Shown here: positions 1 through 7,599 of the stretch, piece after piece
How positions within the stretch are numbered: position 1 is the first letter of the stretch
How the letters are laid out: each line of letters begins with the position of its first letter
From: Planctomycetales bacterium 71-10
Lineage (GTDB): Bacteria; Planctomycetota; Planctomycetia; Isosphaerales; Isosphaeraceae
DNA: 64,000 bases
NCBI GenBank assembly: GCA_001898385.1
Contig: MKTT01000094.1
Coordinates: 1 to 64,000 of the forward strand
Direction of reading: 5' to 3'
Made by a program: the position numbers and the translations under genes
Notes under the pieces: generated by a model
What the model was told of the DNA's origin: nothing
Seen by the model: the letters and a program-made list of their open reading frames with translations, nothing else
Databases searched by the model: none

Positions 1-224
1 AGGTGGCTGATCAGGTGGAACCTGCCTTGGATCGACTGGACCAGGTGCGAGTCGCCGCCCTTCCAACCGAACGCGACGACGTCCCGCGTCCGGTAGCTCC
101 GCAGCCATAGCGCGAGGGTCGCCAGGCAGAGGAGCAGCGACATGGCCGCCGTCACGTTCCAGGCCGCCCATCCGGCGCGCTTCAACCGAGGGGCCTTCAT
201 GAGATTCAGCAGAAGCGTCTTCAT
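1..224 (-). CDS. Partial membrane-anchored hypothetical protein
   Basis: The 3' part lies outside the window. The visible 74 residues start with a basic stretch (MKTLLLNLMKAPRLKRAG), followed by one hydrophobic segment at about residues 22-42 (AWNVTAAMSLLLCLATLALW) and then LRSYRTRDVVAFGW. Short proteins with one N-terminal membrane helix and a W-x-RSY motif just after it are frequent in planctomycetes, where their function is unknown; this is recalled from family experience and not from a search. The start ATG is at 224, preceded by a weak GGAAG. It lies just downstream of the membrane protein at 246-824 on the same strand, so the two may be cotranscribed. No function can be assigned. Confidence 0.6.
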   Translation of the reverse strand, partial: MKTLLLNLMKAPRLKRAGWAAWNVTAAMSLLLCLATLALWLRSYRTRDVVAFGWKGGDSHLVQSIQGRFHLISH

Positions 225-245
225 GCGATTTCAGCTTCCGAGGGA

Positions 246-824
246 TCAAGGCAGGAGGCCGAAGAGTCGCGATCCCAGGTACAGGCCCAGCCAGACGAGG
301 CCCAGGAGCCTCCCCAGCCGGTCGTCCCACGCCCTCTCCGGGTTCCAACGCCCCACGAGCATCAGGGCGAGCCAGCCGGACGTGACCCCGACGGCGACGT
401 CCCTCGCCTGGTCGTCGCCCAGATAATCCATCACTTCCACCGTCCAGCGCGGCTGGTAGAAGCGGGGCCTGTCCTCGAACAGCTTGCAGAGCGTCGCCTC
501 CGCGACCCATCCGGCGAGCCGCATCGCCACGACCGATGCGACCGCCGCATGCGCGAAGAGCCCGGGGGCGCCGTCGCGCAGCCGGGCCCGATCCGATCGT
601 CGCATCAGGAGGAGGGCGAGCAAGGGCAGGCTGGAGCCGGCCAGCCCGAGCGACCATGCCATCCGACGCGTCTGCCAGACGTCCCACGAGGGGACGTCGG
701 CGAACCAGCCGCTGAACGCGACCCAGATCCACTGGACCGCGCGGTCGGCCGAGAGCATCAGGGCCGCAGCCACGACGAGGACGACCACATCGCTCAGGTG
801 GAAACGCCGCTCTGAGGAGCCCAT
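246..824 (-). CDS. Multi-pass membrane protein, unknown function
   Basis: This 192-residue protein has about five hydrophobic segments: VVVLVVAAALMLSA near residue 13, LGLAGSSLPLLALLL near 57, LFAHAAVASVVAMRLAGW near 88, VAVGVTSGWLALMLVG near 143 and LLGLVWLGLYLGSRLFGLL at the C-terminus. The last resembles the end of small inner-membrane proteins. A strong Shine-Dalgarno AGGAGG sits 8 bases before the ATG at 824, so the start is well supported. No catalytic motif is visible and I do not recognise the family. It probably forms a transcription unit with the partial gene at 1-224. Confidence 0.65.
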   Translation of the reverse strand: MGSSERRFHLSDVVVLVVAAALMLSADRAVQWIWVAFSGWFADVPSWDVWQTRRMAWSLGLAGSSLPLLALLLMRRSDRARLRDGAPGLFAHAAVASVVAMRLAGWVAEATLCKLFEDRPRFYQPRWTVEVMDYLGDDQARDVAVGVTSGWLALMLVGRWNPERAWDDRLGRLLGLVWLGLYLGSRLFGLLP

Positions 825-933
825 TCGCCGTCCCTCCTACAACAGTAGGCGTCGGCGTCGGCGGCGCGGTGCCGAGTTTCGACCACGGCGGGCCATGCGA
901 GGAGACGTTGATGGAGCGACGCGGCCCGACGTC

Positions 934-1338
934 TCACGCCTCCGGCGTCGGCTCCGGCCTCGCAATCGCCGTGGCGTGGGCGGTGGCGTAGGTCCGGCAG
1001 TGGGCCATGGAGATCAGGACGTCGGCCACCTTGCGGCGGCGGATCACGTCCTTGGCCGGGCCGCCGACCAGGACCATCGGCCGGCCGCGAGGGCCGATGC
1101 GGATCTCGACGTCCGACCAGGAGACCCCCTCGACCCGGCCGGTGCCGAGGGCCTTCATCACCGCCTCCTTGGCCGCCCAGTGGGCCGCGAACTGCTCGAT
1201 GGCGCGGCGGCGGCCCTGGCAGAAGCGGATCTCGCGCTCGGTGTACACGCGCTGCAAGAACTGCTCGCCGTGGCGCTCGATCATGGCACCGATCCGCGGG
1301 CACTCCACGATCCCCGATCCGATCCCGACGATCTCCAT
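934..1338 (-). CDS. acpS: Holo-[acyl-carrier-protein] synthase
   Basis: AcpS transfers 4'-phosphopantetheine from CoA to the serine of acyl carrier protein, activating it for fatty acid synthesis in the cytoplasm. The N-terminus MEIVGIGSGIVECPRI matches the AcpS start, although the usual G-x-D Asp is replaced: GIGSGIVE where most have GIGxDIVE. The signature WAAKEAVMKALGTG carries the Mg/CoA-binding Glu and Lys, and the C-terminal part (DVLISMAHCRTYATAHA) matches the S-L-S-H-x-x-x-x-A-x-A strand. I chose the ATG at 1338, giving 134 aa, because a GAGGGGGAGGGG purine tract precedes it; an in-frame start at 1371 would add a Gly/Arg tail. The G-S-G change in the Asp position is worth noting for activity. 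Confidence 0.9.
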   Translation of the reverse strand: MEIVGIGSGIVECPRIGAMIERHGEQFLQRVYTEREIRFCQGRRRAIEQFAAHWAAKEAVMKALGTGRVEGVSWSDVEIRIGPRGRPMVLVGGPAKDVIRRRKVADVLISMAHCRTYATAHATAIARPEPTPEA

Positions 1339-1544
1339 CCCGCCCCTCCCCCTCGCCCCATCGGAAACCACCGCCCCAGCTTAACGCAGGCCCCGGTCGG
1401 GCGGGTAGGATGCCGACGGTCGCGCCGGCCGCCCCGCCCGTCGGGACCGAAATCGGATCGCCCCCCCGGCCCGCCGCCGCTATACTTCTGGGGACCGACC
1501 CCCGGAACCGGAACCCGGGCGATCCGCCCCGAGCAAGGACCGCG

Positions 1545-3830
1545 ATGGACCTCCTGGCCGACCTGACGCCCCCCCAGCGCGAAGCCGTCCAGCACGTGAA
1601 CGGCCCGCTCCTCGTCCTGGCCGGCGCCGGCTCGGGGAAGACCCGCGTCATCACCCGCCGGGTCGCCCACCTGCTGCGGCAGGGCATCCCCGCGCAGAAC
1701 ATCCTGGCCCTGACGTTCACCAACAAGGCGGCCGGCGAGATGCGCGAGCGCATCGAGGCCATCGTCCCCGGCGCCCGGGTCTGGGTCGGCACCTTCCACG
1801 GCTTCTGCGCCCGCCTGCTCCGGTCGTACGGCTCGCTCGTCGGCCTGGACGCCTCGTACACCATCTACGACCAGGCCGACCGCCTGCGGACCGTCCGCGA
1901 CGTCCTCGACGCAATGGGCGTCGAGGAGTCGCCGATCACCCCCGAGAAGATCGAGGGGGCCATCAGCCGGGCCAAGAACGACCTGGCCACCCCCAAGGCC
2001 CTCGCCCACCGCGCCCGCGACGACAAGGACCGCCTCGTCGCCAAGGTCTACGCCGCCTACGAGGAGCGGCTGAAGGCCGCCTCCGCCGTGGACTTCGACG
2101 ACCTCCTCGTCCACGTCGTCAAGATCCTGAAGGAGCACCGCGACGTCCGCGCCGAGCTGGACGCCCGCTTCCGCTACGTCCTGGTCGACGAGTACCAGGA
2201 CACGAACATGGCCCAGTACGCCATCGTCAAGGCCCTGTCCGTCGACCATCCCAACCTCTGCGTCACCGGCGACCCCGACCAGTCCATCTACGGCTGGCGC
2301 GGGGCCAACCTCTCGAACATCCTGGAGTTCGAGAAGGACTACGCCGCCGTCAAGGTGGTCAAGCTCGAACACAACTACCGCAGCACCAAGAACATCCTGG
2401 CCGTCGCGGACCACCTGATCCACTACAACGTCAACCGCAAGCCGAAGAATCTCCTCACCGAGAACCCCGACGGCGAGCTGGTGAACGTCACCACCTACGC
2501 CCGCGAGACCGAGGAGGCCGAGGGGGTCGCCGGCAAGATCGCGAGCCTCGTCCGCGAGGGGTCGTACAACTATTCCGACGTGGCCGTCTTCTGCCGCATC
2601 ACCGCCCTGACCCGGACCTTCGAGCAGGCGTTCCGATCGGCCCGGATCCCGTACCAGATCGTCGGCGGGGTGTCGTTCTACGAGCGGCAGGAGGTGAAGG
2701 ACGTCGTCTCGTACCTGAACCTCATCAACAACCCCAAGGACGACCTGGCGATGAGCCGGGTCGTCAACGTCCCGCCGCGGGGCCTGGGGAAGACGTCGTT
2801 CGACCACCTGATCGCCTTCGCCCGCGATAACGACCTGACCCTGCTGGAAGCCGCCCGCCGCGCCCGCGAGGCCCCGGGGCTGAAGGAGAAGGCGATCCGG
2901 GCGTTCCTGGACTTCGTCGCCCTGTTCGACGAGCTGACCACGCTCCGCGACCATCCGGCGGAGGTCGTGATCCTCAAGACGATGGAGCGCTCGGGCTACC
3001 GCCAGCACCTCAAGGCCGACTCCAAGGGGGACGGCGAGGACCGGTTGGCGAACCTGGAAGAACTGATCACCGCCGCCCGCGAGTTCGACCTGGAGCACCC
3101 CGGGTCGACGATCCAGGACTTCCTGGCCGACATCACGCTGGCGTCGCCCGTCGACCGCTGGGACCAGGAGACCGGGGCCGTCACCCTGATGACGCTGCAC
3201 GCCGCGAAGGGGCTGGAGTTCCCGGTCGTCTTCATCATCGGCCTGGAGGAAGGGCTCCTCCCCCACAGCCGGGCGTTCGAGAACCCGACCGAGCTGGAGG
3301 AGGAGCGCCGGCTGTTCTTCGTCGGGATCACCCGGGCGCGGAAGGAGCTGTACGTCAGCCGCTGCCGCATCCGGACGTTCCGCGGCCAGCAGCAGGCCAC
3401 GGCGCAGTCGCGGTTCCTGATGGAGCTGCCCGAGGACTTCCTGACCTTCGACGACCGCTCGGGCGTGTCGAGCGTCGAGACCCGCTGGGGGTCGTCGTCG
3501 AGCGGCTACGCGAGCTACGCCCCGCGCCGGCCGCAGCCGTCCCGGACGCCGTCGCCGAGCCCGAGCGGGTTCCGGCTGACCACCGCGGCGCAGCTCGCCG
3601 GCGGGGGCTCGGAGCCGACGGCCCCGCCCAAGCCCGGCGAGCTGGACGCCTTCCGGCCCGGGGCGTCGGTGCTGCACCCGCAATACGGCCTGGGCCGGAT
3701 CATGGCCATCGAGGGCGCCGGGCCGAACCGCAAGGGCCGCGTGGCGTTCACCCTGGCCGGGGAGCGGACGTTCGTGCTCGCGAAGTCCCCATTGAAGCTG
3801 GTGGGCAAGGGCGGCGCGGGGCCGCGCTGA
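1545..3830 (+). CDS. pcrA: UvrD/PcrA-family 3'-5' DNA helicase
   Basis: A superfamily 1A helicase of 761 residues. It unwinds DNA 3' to 5' with ATP, in nucleotide excision repair and at stalled forks or transcription complexes. Visible motifs in order: Q motif LTPPQREAV (7-15), Walker A AGAGSGKT (26-33), Ia TFTNKAAGEM, II VDEYQDTN, III TGDPDQSIYGWRGA, IV LEHNYRST, V VTLMTLHAAKGLEFP, VI EERRLFFVGITRARKEL. The last 50 residues (PGASVLHPQYGLGRI...) form the Tudor-like domain of PcrA/UvrD that contacts RNA polymerase. The region before it, about residues 640-710, is a Ser/Pro-rich linker. The start at 1545 fits the family N-terminus; upstream in-frame ATGs would add a low-complexity tail. pdxJ follows 24 bases later. 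Confidence 0.95.
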   Translation: MDLLADLTPPQREAVQHVNGPLLVLAGAGSGKTRVITRRVAHLLRQGIPAQNILALTFTNKAAGEMRERIEAIVPGARVWVGTFHGFCARLLRSYGSLVGLDASYTIYDQADRLRTVRDVLDAMGVEESPITPEKIEGAISRAKNDLATPKALAHRARDDKDRLVAKVYAAYEERLKAASAVDFDDLLVHVVKILKEHRDVRAELDARFRYVLVDEYQDTNMAQYAIVKALSVDHPNLCVTGDPDQSIYGWRGANLSNILEFEKDYAAVKVVKLEHNYRSTKNILAVADHLIHYNVNRKPKNLLTENPDGELVNVTTYARETEEAEGVAGKIASLVREGSYNYSDVAVFCRITALTRTFEQAFRSARIPYQIVGGVSFYERQEVKDVVSYLNLINNPKDDLAMSRVVNVPPRGLGKTSFDHLIAFARDNDLTLLEAARRAREAPGLKEKAIRAFLDFVALFDELTTLRDHPAEVVILKTMERSGYRQHLKADSKGDGEDRLANLEELITAAREFDLEHPGSTIQDFLADITLASPVDRWDQETGAVTLMTLHAAKGLEFPVVFIIGLEEGLLPHSRAFENPTELEEERRLFFVGITRARKELYVSRCRIRTFRGQQQATAQSRFLMELPEDFLTFDDRSGVSSVETRWGSSSSGYASYAPRRPQPSRTPSPSPSGFRLTTAAQLAGGGSEPTAPPKPGELDAFRPGASVLHPQYGLGRIMAIEGAGPNRKGRVAFTLAGERTFVLAKSPLKLVGKGGAGPR

Positions 3831-3854
3831 CGCCCTCGGATCGAGATCGGAACC

Positions 3855-4616
3855 ATGACCGCGAATGCGAACGCCAAGCCCCCGCACCGGGGCCCCGCCC
3901 GCCTGGGCGTGAACATCGACCACGTCGCCACCCTGCGCCAGGCGCGCCGGGGCGTCGAGCCCGACCCGGTCTGGGCCGCCGCCGCCGCCGAGCTGGGGGG
4001 GGCCGACGGGATCACGATCCACCTGCGCGAGGACCGCCGGCACATCCAGGATCGCGACCTGCGGGTCCTCCGCGAGACCGTCCAGGTCGACCTCAACCTG
4101 GAGCTGGCCGTCGAGCCCGAGATGGTGGCGATCGCCGTCGCGACCCGGCCCGACCAGGTCACGCTGGTCCCCGAGCGCCGCGAGGAGGTGACCACCGAGG
4201 GGGGCCTGGCCGTGGCCTCCCGCCGCGGGGCGGTCGCCGAGGCCGTGAAGCGGCTGCGCGACGCCGGGATCCGCGTCTCGGCCTTCCTGGATCCGGACCC
4301 GTCGGAGATCGACGCGTCCGTCGCCCTGGGGGTCGACGCGATCGAGCTGCACACCGGCCGCTACGCCGACGCCCGCGAGGGCCGCGACCGCGACGCCGAG
4401 CTGGAGGCCCTGCGGGCCGCCGGGGCCCGGATCGCCTCCGCGGGCGTGGGCCTGCACGCCGGCCACGGGCTGGACTACCGCAACGTGGCGGACGTCGCCC
4501 TGATCCCCGGGATGGCCGAGCTTAACATCGGCCACGCGATCGTCTGCCGGGCCGTCTTCGTCGGCCTGGAGGCCGCCGTGCGCGAGATGAAGGCCCGGAT
4601 CGACGCCGCCCGCTGA
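3855..4616 (+). CDS. pdxJ: Pyridoxine 5'-phosphate synthase
   Basis: PdxJ condenses 1-deoxy-D-xylulose 5-phosphate with 3-amino-2-oxopropyl phosphate to give pyridoxine 5'-phosphate, the last ring-forming step of the DXP-dependent vitamin B6 pathway. The 253-residue protein is collinear with the E. coli enzyme: [63 protein letters not shown] and [14 protein letters not shown] are all present, including the His of HLRE and the Glu of EEVTTEGG. It is a (beta/alpha)8 barrel. The 24-base gap from pcrA suggests a two-gene transcript. The first dozen residues are a nonconserved extension. Confidence 0.97.
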   Translation: MTANANAKPPHRGPARLGVNIDHVATLRQARRGVEPDPVWAAAAAELGGADGITIHLREDRRHIQDRDLRVLRETVQVDLNLELAVEPEMVAIAVATRPDQVTLVPERREEVTTEGGLAVASRRGAVAEAVKRLRDAGIRVSAFLDPDPSEIDASVALGVDAIELHTGRYADAREGRDRDAELEALRAAGARIASAGVGLHAGHGLDYRNVADVALIPGMAELNIGHAIVCRAVFVGLEAAVREMKARIDAAR

Positions 4617-4741
4617 GGAAGGCCGCCTGCCTCCGCGTGGGCGAATCTTCCCACCGGCCGGCCCCCTCGCGTTTCGAAACGTGAACGCGGGGGGCTCGCC
4701 CTTCCCTGACCCGCCGCCGGGCCCTAATATATTTATGGCTG

Positions 4742-4780
4742 GTATGCGGCGTTGCATACTTCTCATGGCGTCATGATACC
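4742..4780 (+). promoter_or_regulatory. Possible promoter with embedded inverted repeat upstream of dapA
   Basis: A 6-bp inverted repeat GTATGC (4742-4747) / GCATAC (4754-4759) is separated by six bases. It overlaps a possible -35 hexamer TTGCAT (4752-4757), 17 bases from a -10-like GATACC (4775-4780). The stretch is clearly more AT-rich than its surroundings (an AATATATTTAT run lies just upstream). It is about 60 bases before the first possible dapA start, so a repressor- or activator-controlled dapA promoter is plausible. Planctomycete promoter consensus is poorly known, so this is inference. Confidence 0.35.
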
Positions 4781-4782
4781 GC

Positions 4783-4802
4783 AAGAAGTCGTCGAACTTC
4801 TT
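4783..4802 (+). promoter_or_regulatory. Hairpin in the dapA leader
   Basis: A 7-bp perfect inverted repeat AAGAAGT (4783-4789) and ACTTCTT (4796-4802) encloses the loop CGTCGA. It lies immediately after the putative promoter and 36 bases before the first dapA ATG, so it would fall in the 5' leader of the transcript or serve as an operator half-site pair. No known lysine riboswitch architecture is visible. Confidence 0.3.
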
Positions 4803-4837
4803 CATGTGATCGCTCCTGAAATCGACGACGTCCGACG

Positions 4838-5746
4838 ATGGGTGCTTCTTCCATGGCGAGTAAGGGACGGATGTTCGCCGGCTGCACGGTGGCGCTGGCG
4901 ACCCCATTTCGGGACGGCGAGGTCGACGAGGCCGCGCTGCGGGCCTCGGTCGAGTGGCAGGTCGAGCAGGGGACGCCGATCCTCAGCCCGGTCGGGACCA
5001 CCGGCGAGGCGCCGACGCTGTCGCACGCCGAGCACGAGCGAGTGATCGCGATCGTGGTCGAGGCGGCGTCCGGCCGGGCCAAGGTCGTGCCCGGGACGGG
5101 CTCGAACTCCACGACCGAGGCGATCCGGCTGACGAGATTCGCGGCCCGGGCGGGCGCCGACGGGGCGCTGATGGTCTCGCCGTACTACAACCGGCCCGGC
5201 CAGGAGGGGCTCTACCGCCACTTCGCCGCCGTGGCCGAGGCGGTCGACCTGCCGATCGTCCTGTACAACATCCCGGCGCGGACGGGCCGGAACATGGAGC
5301 CCGAGACGATCGAGCGGCTGGCCGCGATCCCGTCGATCGTGGCGATCAAGGAGGCCGCCGGCTCGCTCGACCAGGTCAGCGACATCCTCGCGCGGACCGA
5401 CCTGACCGTCCTCTCGGGCGACGACAGCCTGACGCTCCCGATGCTGGCCGTCGGGGCCGAGGGGGTCGTCTCCGTGGCCGCCAACATCGTCCCCCGCGAC
5501 GTCCGCGGCATGATCGATGCGTTCGAGCGGGGCGACGCCGTCGCCGCGCGGGAGGCGCACGCCCGGCTCTTCCCGCTCTGCCGTGACCTGCTGGGCCTGG
5601 CCCCCAACCCGGTCCCGCTCAAGGCCGCGATCGCCCTGCTGGGCCGCGGCTCCGCCGAGGTCCGCCTCCCGCTCTGTCCGCTGGACGAGGCCTCGCTCGC
5701 CAAGCTCTCCCGCGCCCTGGCCCGCTACGGCCTCCTGGGGGCCTGA
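4838..5746 (+). CDS. dapA: 4-hydroxy-tetrahydrodipicolinate synthase
   Basis: DapA condenses pyruvate with aspartate semialdehyde at the first committed step to diaminopimelate and lysine, in the cytoplasm. The TIM-barrel signatures are present: [10 protein letters not shown] (the Thr pair that positions pyruvate), [11 protein letters not shown] (catalytic Tyr) and VAIKEAAGS with the Schiff-base Lys. Three in-frame ATGs compete: 4838, 4853 and 4871. Family proteins normally begin M-F-x-G-x-x-VAL-x-TPF, so 4871 fits alignment best and puts the Lys at about residue 160. Its purine tract AAGGGA is unusually close, so I list the longest form (302 aa). DapA feeds the peptidoglycan and lysine pathways. 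The neighbouring genes are unrelated. Confidence 0.93.
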   Translation: MGASSMASKGRMFAGCTVALATPFRDGEVDEAALRASVEWQVEQGTPILSPVGTTGEAPTLSHAEHERVIAIVVEAASGRAKVVPGTGSNSTTEAIRLTRFAARAGADGALMVSPYYNRPGQEGLYRHFAAVAEAVDLPIVLYNIPARTGRNMEPETIERLAAIPSIVAIKEAAGSLDQVSDILARTDLTVLSGDDSLTLPMLAVGAEGVVSVAANIVPRDVRGMIDAFERGDAVAAREAHARLFPLCRDLLGLAPNPVPLKAAIALLGRGSAEVRLPLCPLDEASLAKLSRALARYGLLGA

Positions 5747-5789
5747 TCGGCCCCGACGGCCGAATCGGCGTGCCGCGATCCCGAAAATG

Positions 5790-5806
5790 GATTATCATCT
5801 ATAATC
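5790..5806 (+). promoter_or_regulatory. Palindromic AT-rich site, possible ArsR-type operator/promoter
   Basis: The perfect inverted repeat GATTAT (5790-5795) / ATAATC (5801-5806), with a 5-base spacer, contains a consensus -10 hexamer TATAAT at 5800-5805. It sits in the 339-base gap between dapA and the ArsR-type gene at 6086. ArsR-family repressors typically bind short AT-rich dyads overlapping their own promoter, which makes autoregulation a reasonable inference. No good -35 is visible at the expected distance. I see no gene in the rest of the gap. Confidence 0.35.
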
Positions 5807-6085
5807 ATGCGGGCCGAGGGCCCGCCCGACCCGACTCGACCGCTCGTCCGAACGACCTCCTCCTCCCCGACGGGCCCCGCCCCTCTTCGCGACGGCCCGT
5901 CCCCGAAATCAACATCCATTTTTCGCAGCATCACGTCGCGACCCCCGCGCGGTGCGGGGGGATCGGGACGATAGGATCCACGAAGCCCTCTCCGAATTCT
6001 TTCGTCGACGACCGGGGTCGTCGACGCCGTCCGCGAGCCGGCGGACGTCCCCCGAATGCGAACCAATACTGAGAGGATCTCCCTT

Positions 6086-6505
6086 ATGGCCCGCAAGGCG
6101 ACCGCTTCGAACGGCAACGGCAGCGTCAAGGTGGAGGCGGAGGAGACGACGCCCGAGGTCTCGGACCAGTCGATCCGCGAGCTGGCGCAGGTGTTCAAGC
6201 TCCTGAGCGACGAGACGCGGCTCCGGATCCTGTTCTACCTGGCGCTCTCCGAGGACGGCGAGCTGCACGTCACCGAGCTGTGCAACCGGCTGGGGCAGAG
6301 CCAGCCGGCGGTGAGCCACCACCTGGCGCTGCTGCGCGTCTCCAGCCTGATCGAGTCCCGCCGCGAGGGGAAGCACAACTTCTACAGCGTGCGGACCGAG
6401 CACTTCGGCGAGCTGCTGCTGAGCCTGTTCGCCGCCGCCGGCGAGACGCCCAGGAACAAGAAGTACCGATTCCACGACTTCGTGCTGAACTACACCGGCG
6501 CCTGA
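6086..6505 (+). CDS. ArsR/SmtB-family winged-helix transcriptional regulator
   Basis: This 139-residue protein has a charged N-terminal tail of about 30 residues and an ArsR-type winged helix: LAQVFKLLSDETRLRILFYLA, then the recognition region VTELCNRLGQSQPAVSHHLALLR and the wing SLIESRREGKHNFYSV. The classic metal-binding ELCVCDL motif of ArsR/SmtB is absent (HVTELCNRL has a single Cys), so a metal-independent regulator is likely. The start at 6086 has GAGAGG nine bases upstream; an upstream ATG at 6056 lacks a site. The C-terminal KKYRFHDFVLNYTGA is reminiscent of planctomycete-specific members. The target is unknown; the AT-rich dyad at 5790-5806 could be its own operator. Confidence 0.85.
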   Translation: MARKATASNGNGSVKVEAEETTPEVSDQSIRELAQVFKLLSDETRLRILFYLALSEDGELHVTELCNRLGQSQPAVSHHLALLRVSSLIESRREGKHNFYSVRTEHFGELLLSLFAAAGETPRNKKYRFHDFVLNYTGA

Positions 6506-6687
6506 CCCGGGGCCGTCGGTTCGCCTTGACCCCCCGGGGGCTTCGCGGCAGAATGCCCGCGTCGGCCCCCCGGGGCGTGCGGCCCCCGCGGGGAGTGCGG
6601 GGGGCGGACCGCCCGGATGGACCTCGGGCGGGCGCGGTTCAGGGCGTCGGGCCGCCGCTGCGGCGGCGGTGAAAAGGAGTTTCGCCG

Positions 6688-7425
6688 ATGGTGCTCTCGT
6701 CTCGTCTGATCGTCGCGGCCGGCCTGGGCGTCGTGGGGGCCGGGCTGCTGTCCGCCCCGATCCAGGGCCAGCAGGACGCCGCCGTCCGCAAGACCAGCTC
6801 CGGGGCCTCCCAGTTCAAGGCCGGGACCGCGCCGGTCATCGGCACGATCGACCTCGACGCGGTCTTCAAGAGCTACGAGAAGGTCAAGTACGCCAACGAG
6901 GAGTTCCAGGCGGCGATGGTCGCCAAGCGCGGCGAGCTGATGAAGCTCCAGCAGGAGTTCGCCCAGGAGACCGAGGTCCTCCAGCGCTTCGCCCCGGGCC
7001 AGGAGGAGTTCAAGAAGCAGGAGAACAAGCTCACCGAGCTGAAGGCCCGCATCGAGGCCGGCCGGGAGCAGGCCGAGCGCGAGTTCCAGAGCCGCGAGGC
7101 CGAGGCGATGGCCGGCCTCTACAACGAGGTGACCGAGGTCGCCAAGCGGATCGCCCAGGCGCGGAAGATGACCTACGTCATGAAGGTCACGAACCAGTCG
7201 CCTAACGGCACGAACCCGCAGTCGGTCATGGCCGCGATGGCCAACCCGATGATCTACTTCGACCCGATCAACGACATCACGCAGGACGTGATCCACAACC
7301 TCAACCGGGTCTACAAGGACGCCGGCGGCCCGATCGCCAAGGGGACCCCCGCCGCCGGCACCGCCCCCGCCGCCGGCACCGCCCCCGCCGCTGCCGCCGC
7401 CACGCCCAAGTCGAGCGTCCGCTGA
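6688..7425 (+). CDS. OmpH/Skp-family periplasmic chaperone
   Basis: The protein has 245 residues: a signal peptide (LIVAAGLGVVGAGLLSAPIQGQQ), a conserved start strand PVIGTIDLDAVFKSYEKVK at about residues 50-68, a long charged coiled-coil region (about 75-150), and a C-terminal return strand. This is the Skp/OmpH tentacle architecture, which holds unfolded outer-membrane proteins in the periplasm. An AAGGAG Shine-Dalgarno 9 bases upstream fixes the start. The tail after about residue 215 is low complexity with repeats of the unit TPAAG-TAPAAG-TAPA. In many Gram-negative genomes skp lies next to lpx genes, as here, where lpxC-fabZ begins 174 bases downstream. This supports an outer-membrane biogenesis cluster. 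Confidence 0.85.
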   Translation: MVLSSRLIVAAGLGVVGAGLLSAPIQGQQDAAVRKTSSGASQFKAGTAPVIGTIDLDAVFKSYEKVKYANEEFQAAMVAKRGELMKLQQEFAQETEVLQRFAPGQEEFKKQENKLTELKARIEAGREQAEREFQSREAEAMAGLYNEVTEVAKRIAQARKMTYVMKVTNQSPNGTNPQSVMAAMANPMIYFDPINDITQDVIHNLNRVYKDAGGPIAKGTPAAGTAPAAGTAPAAAAATPKSSVR

Positions 7426-7599
7426 GTTGAGCCCGGGCGGGCACCGACCGATTGCCCGCCCCCAGACCTCCCCGGCGCGGACCGACGCCCGCCGCCGGGG
7501 CGACGTCCCGATCATGGACCGAACGGGACCACCACCAGCCCCGGCCTCACATCAGGCGCCGCAACGGCCGCCGAGCCGGGCGAAAGGACCAGGGAAGGC

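Noticed and set aside
1281-4907. A 1208-residue minus-strand open frame opposite pcrA and pdxJ
   Set aside because: It is a shadow of the GC-rich codon bias of the plus-strand genes; composition is low-complexity Gly/Arg/Val and no domain is recognisable.
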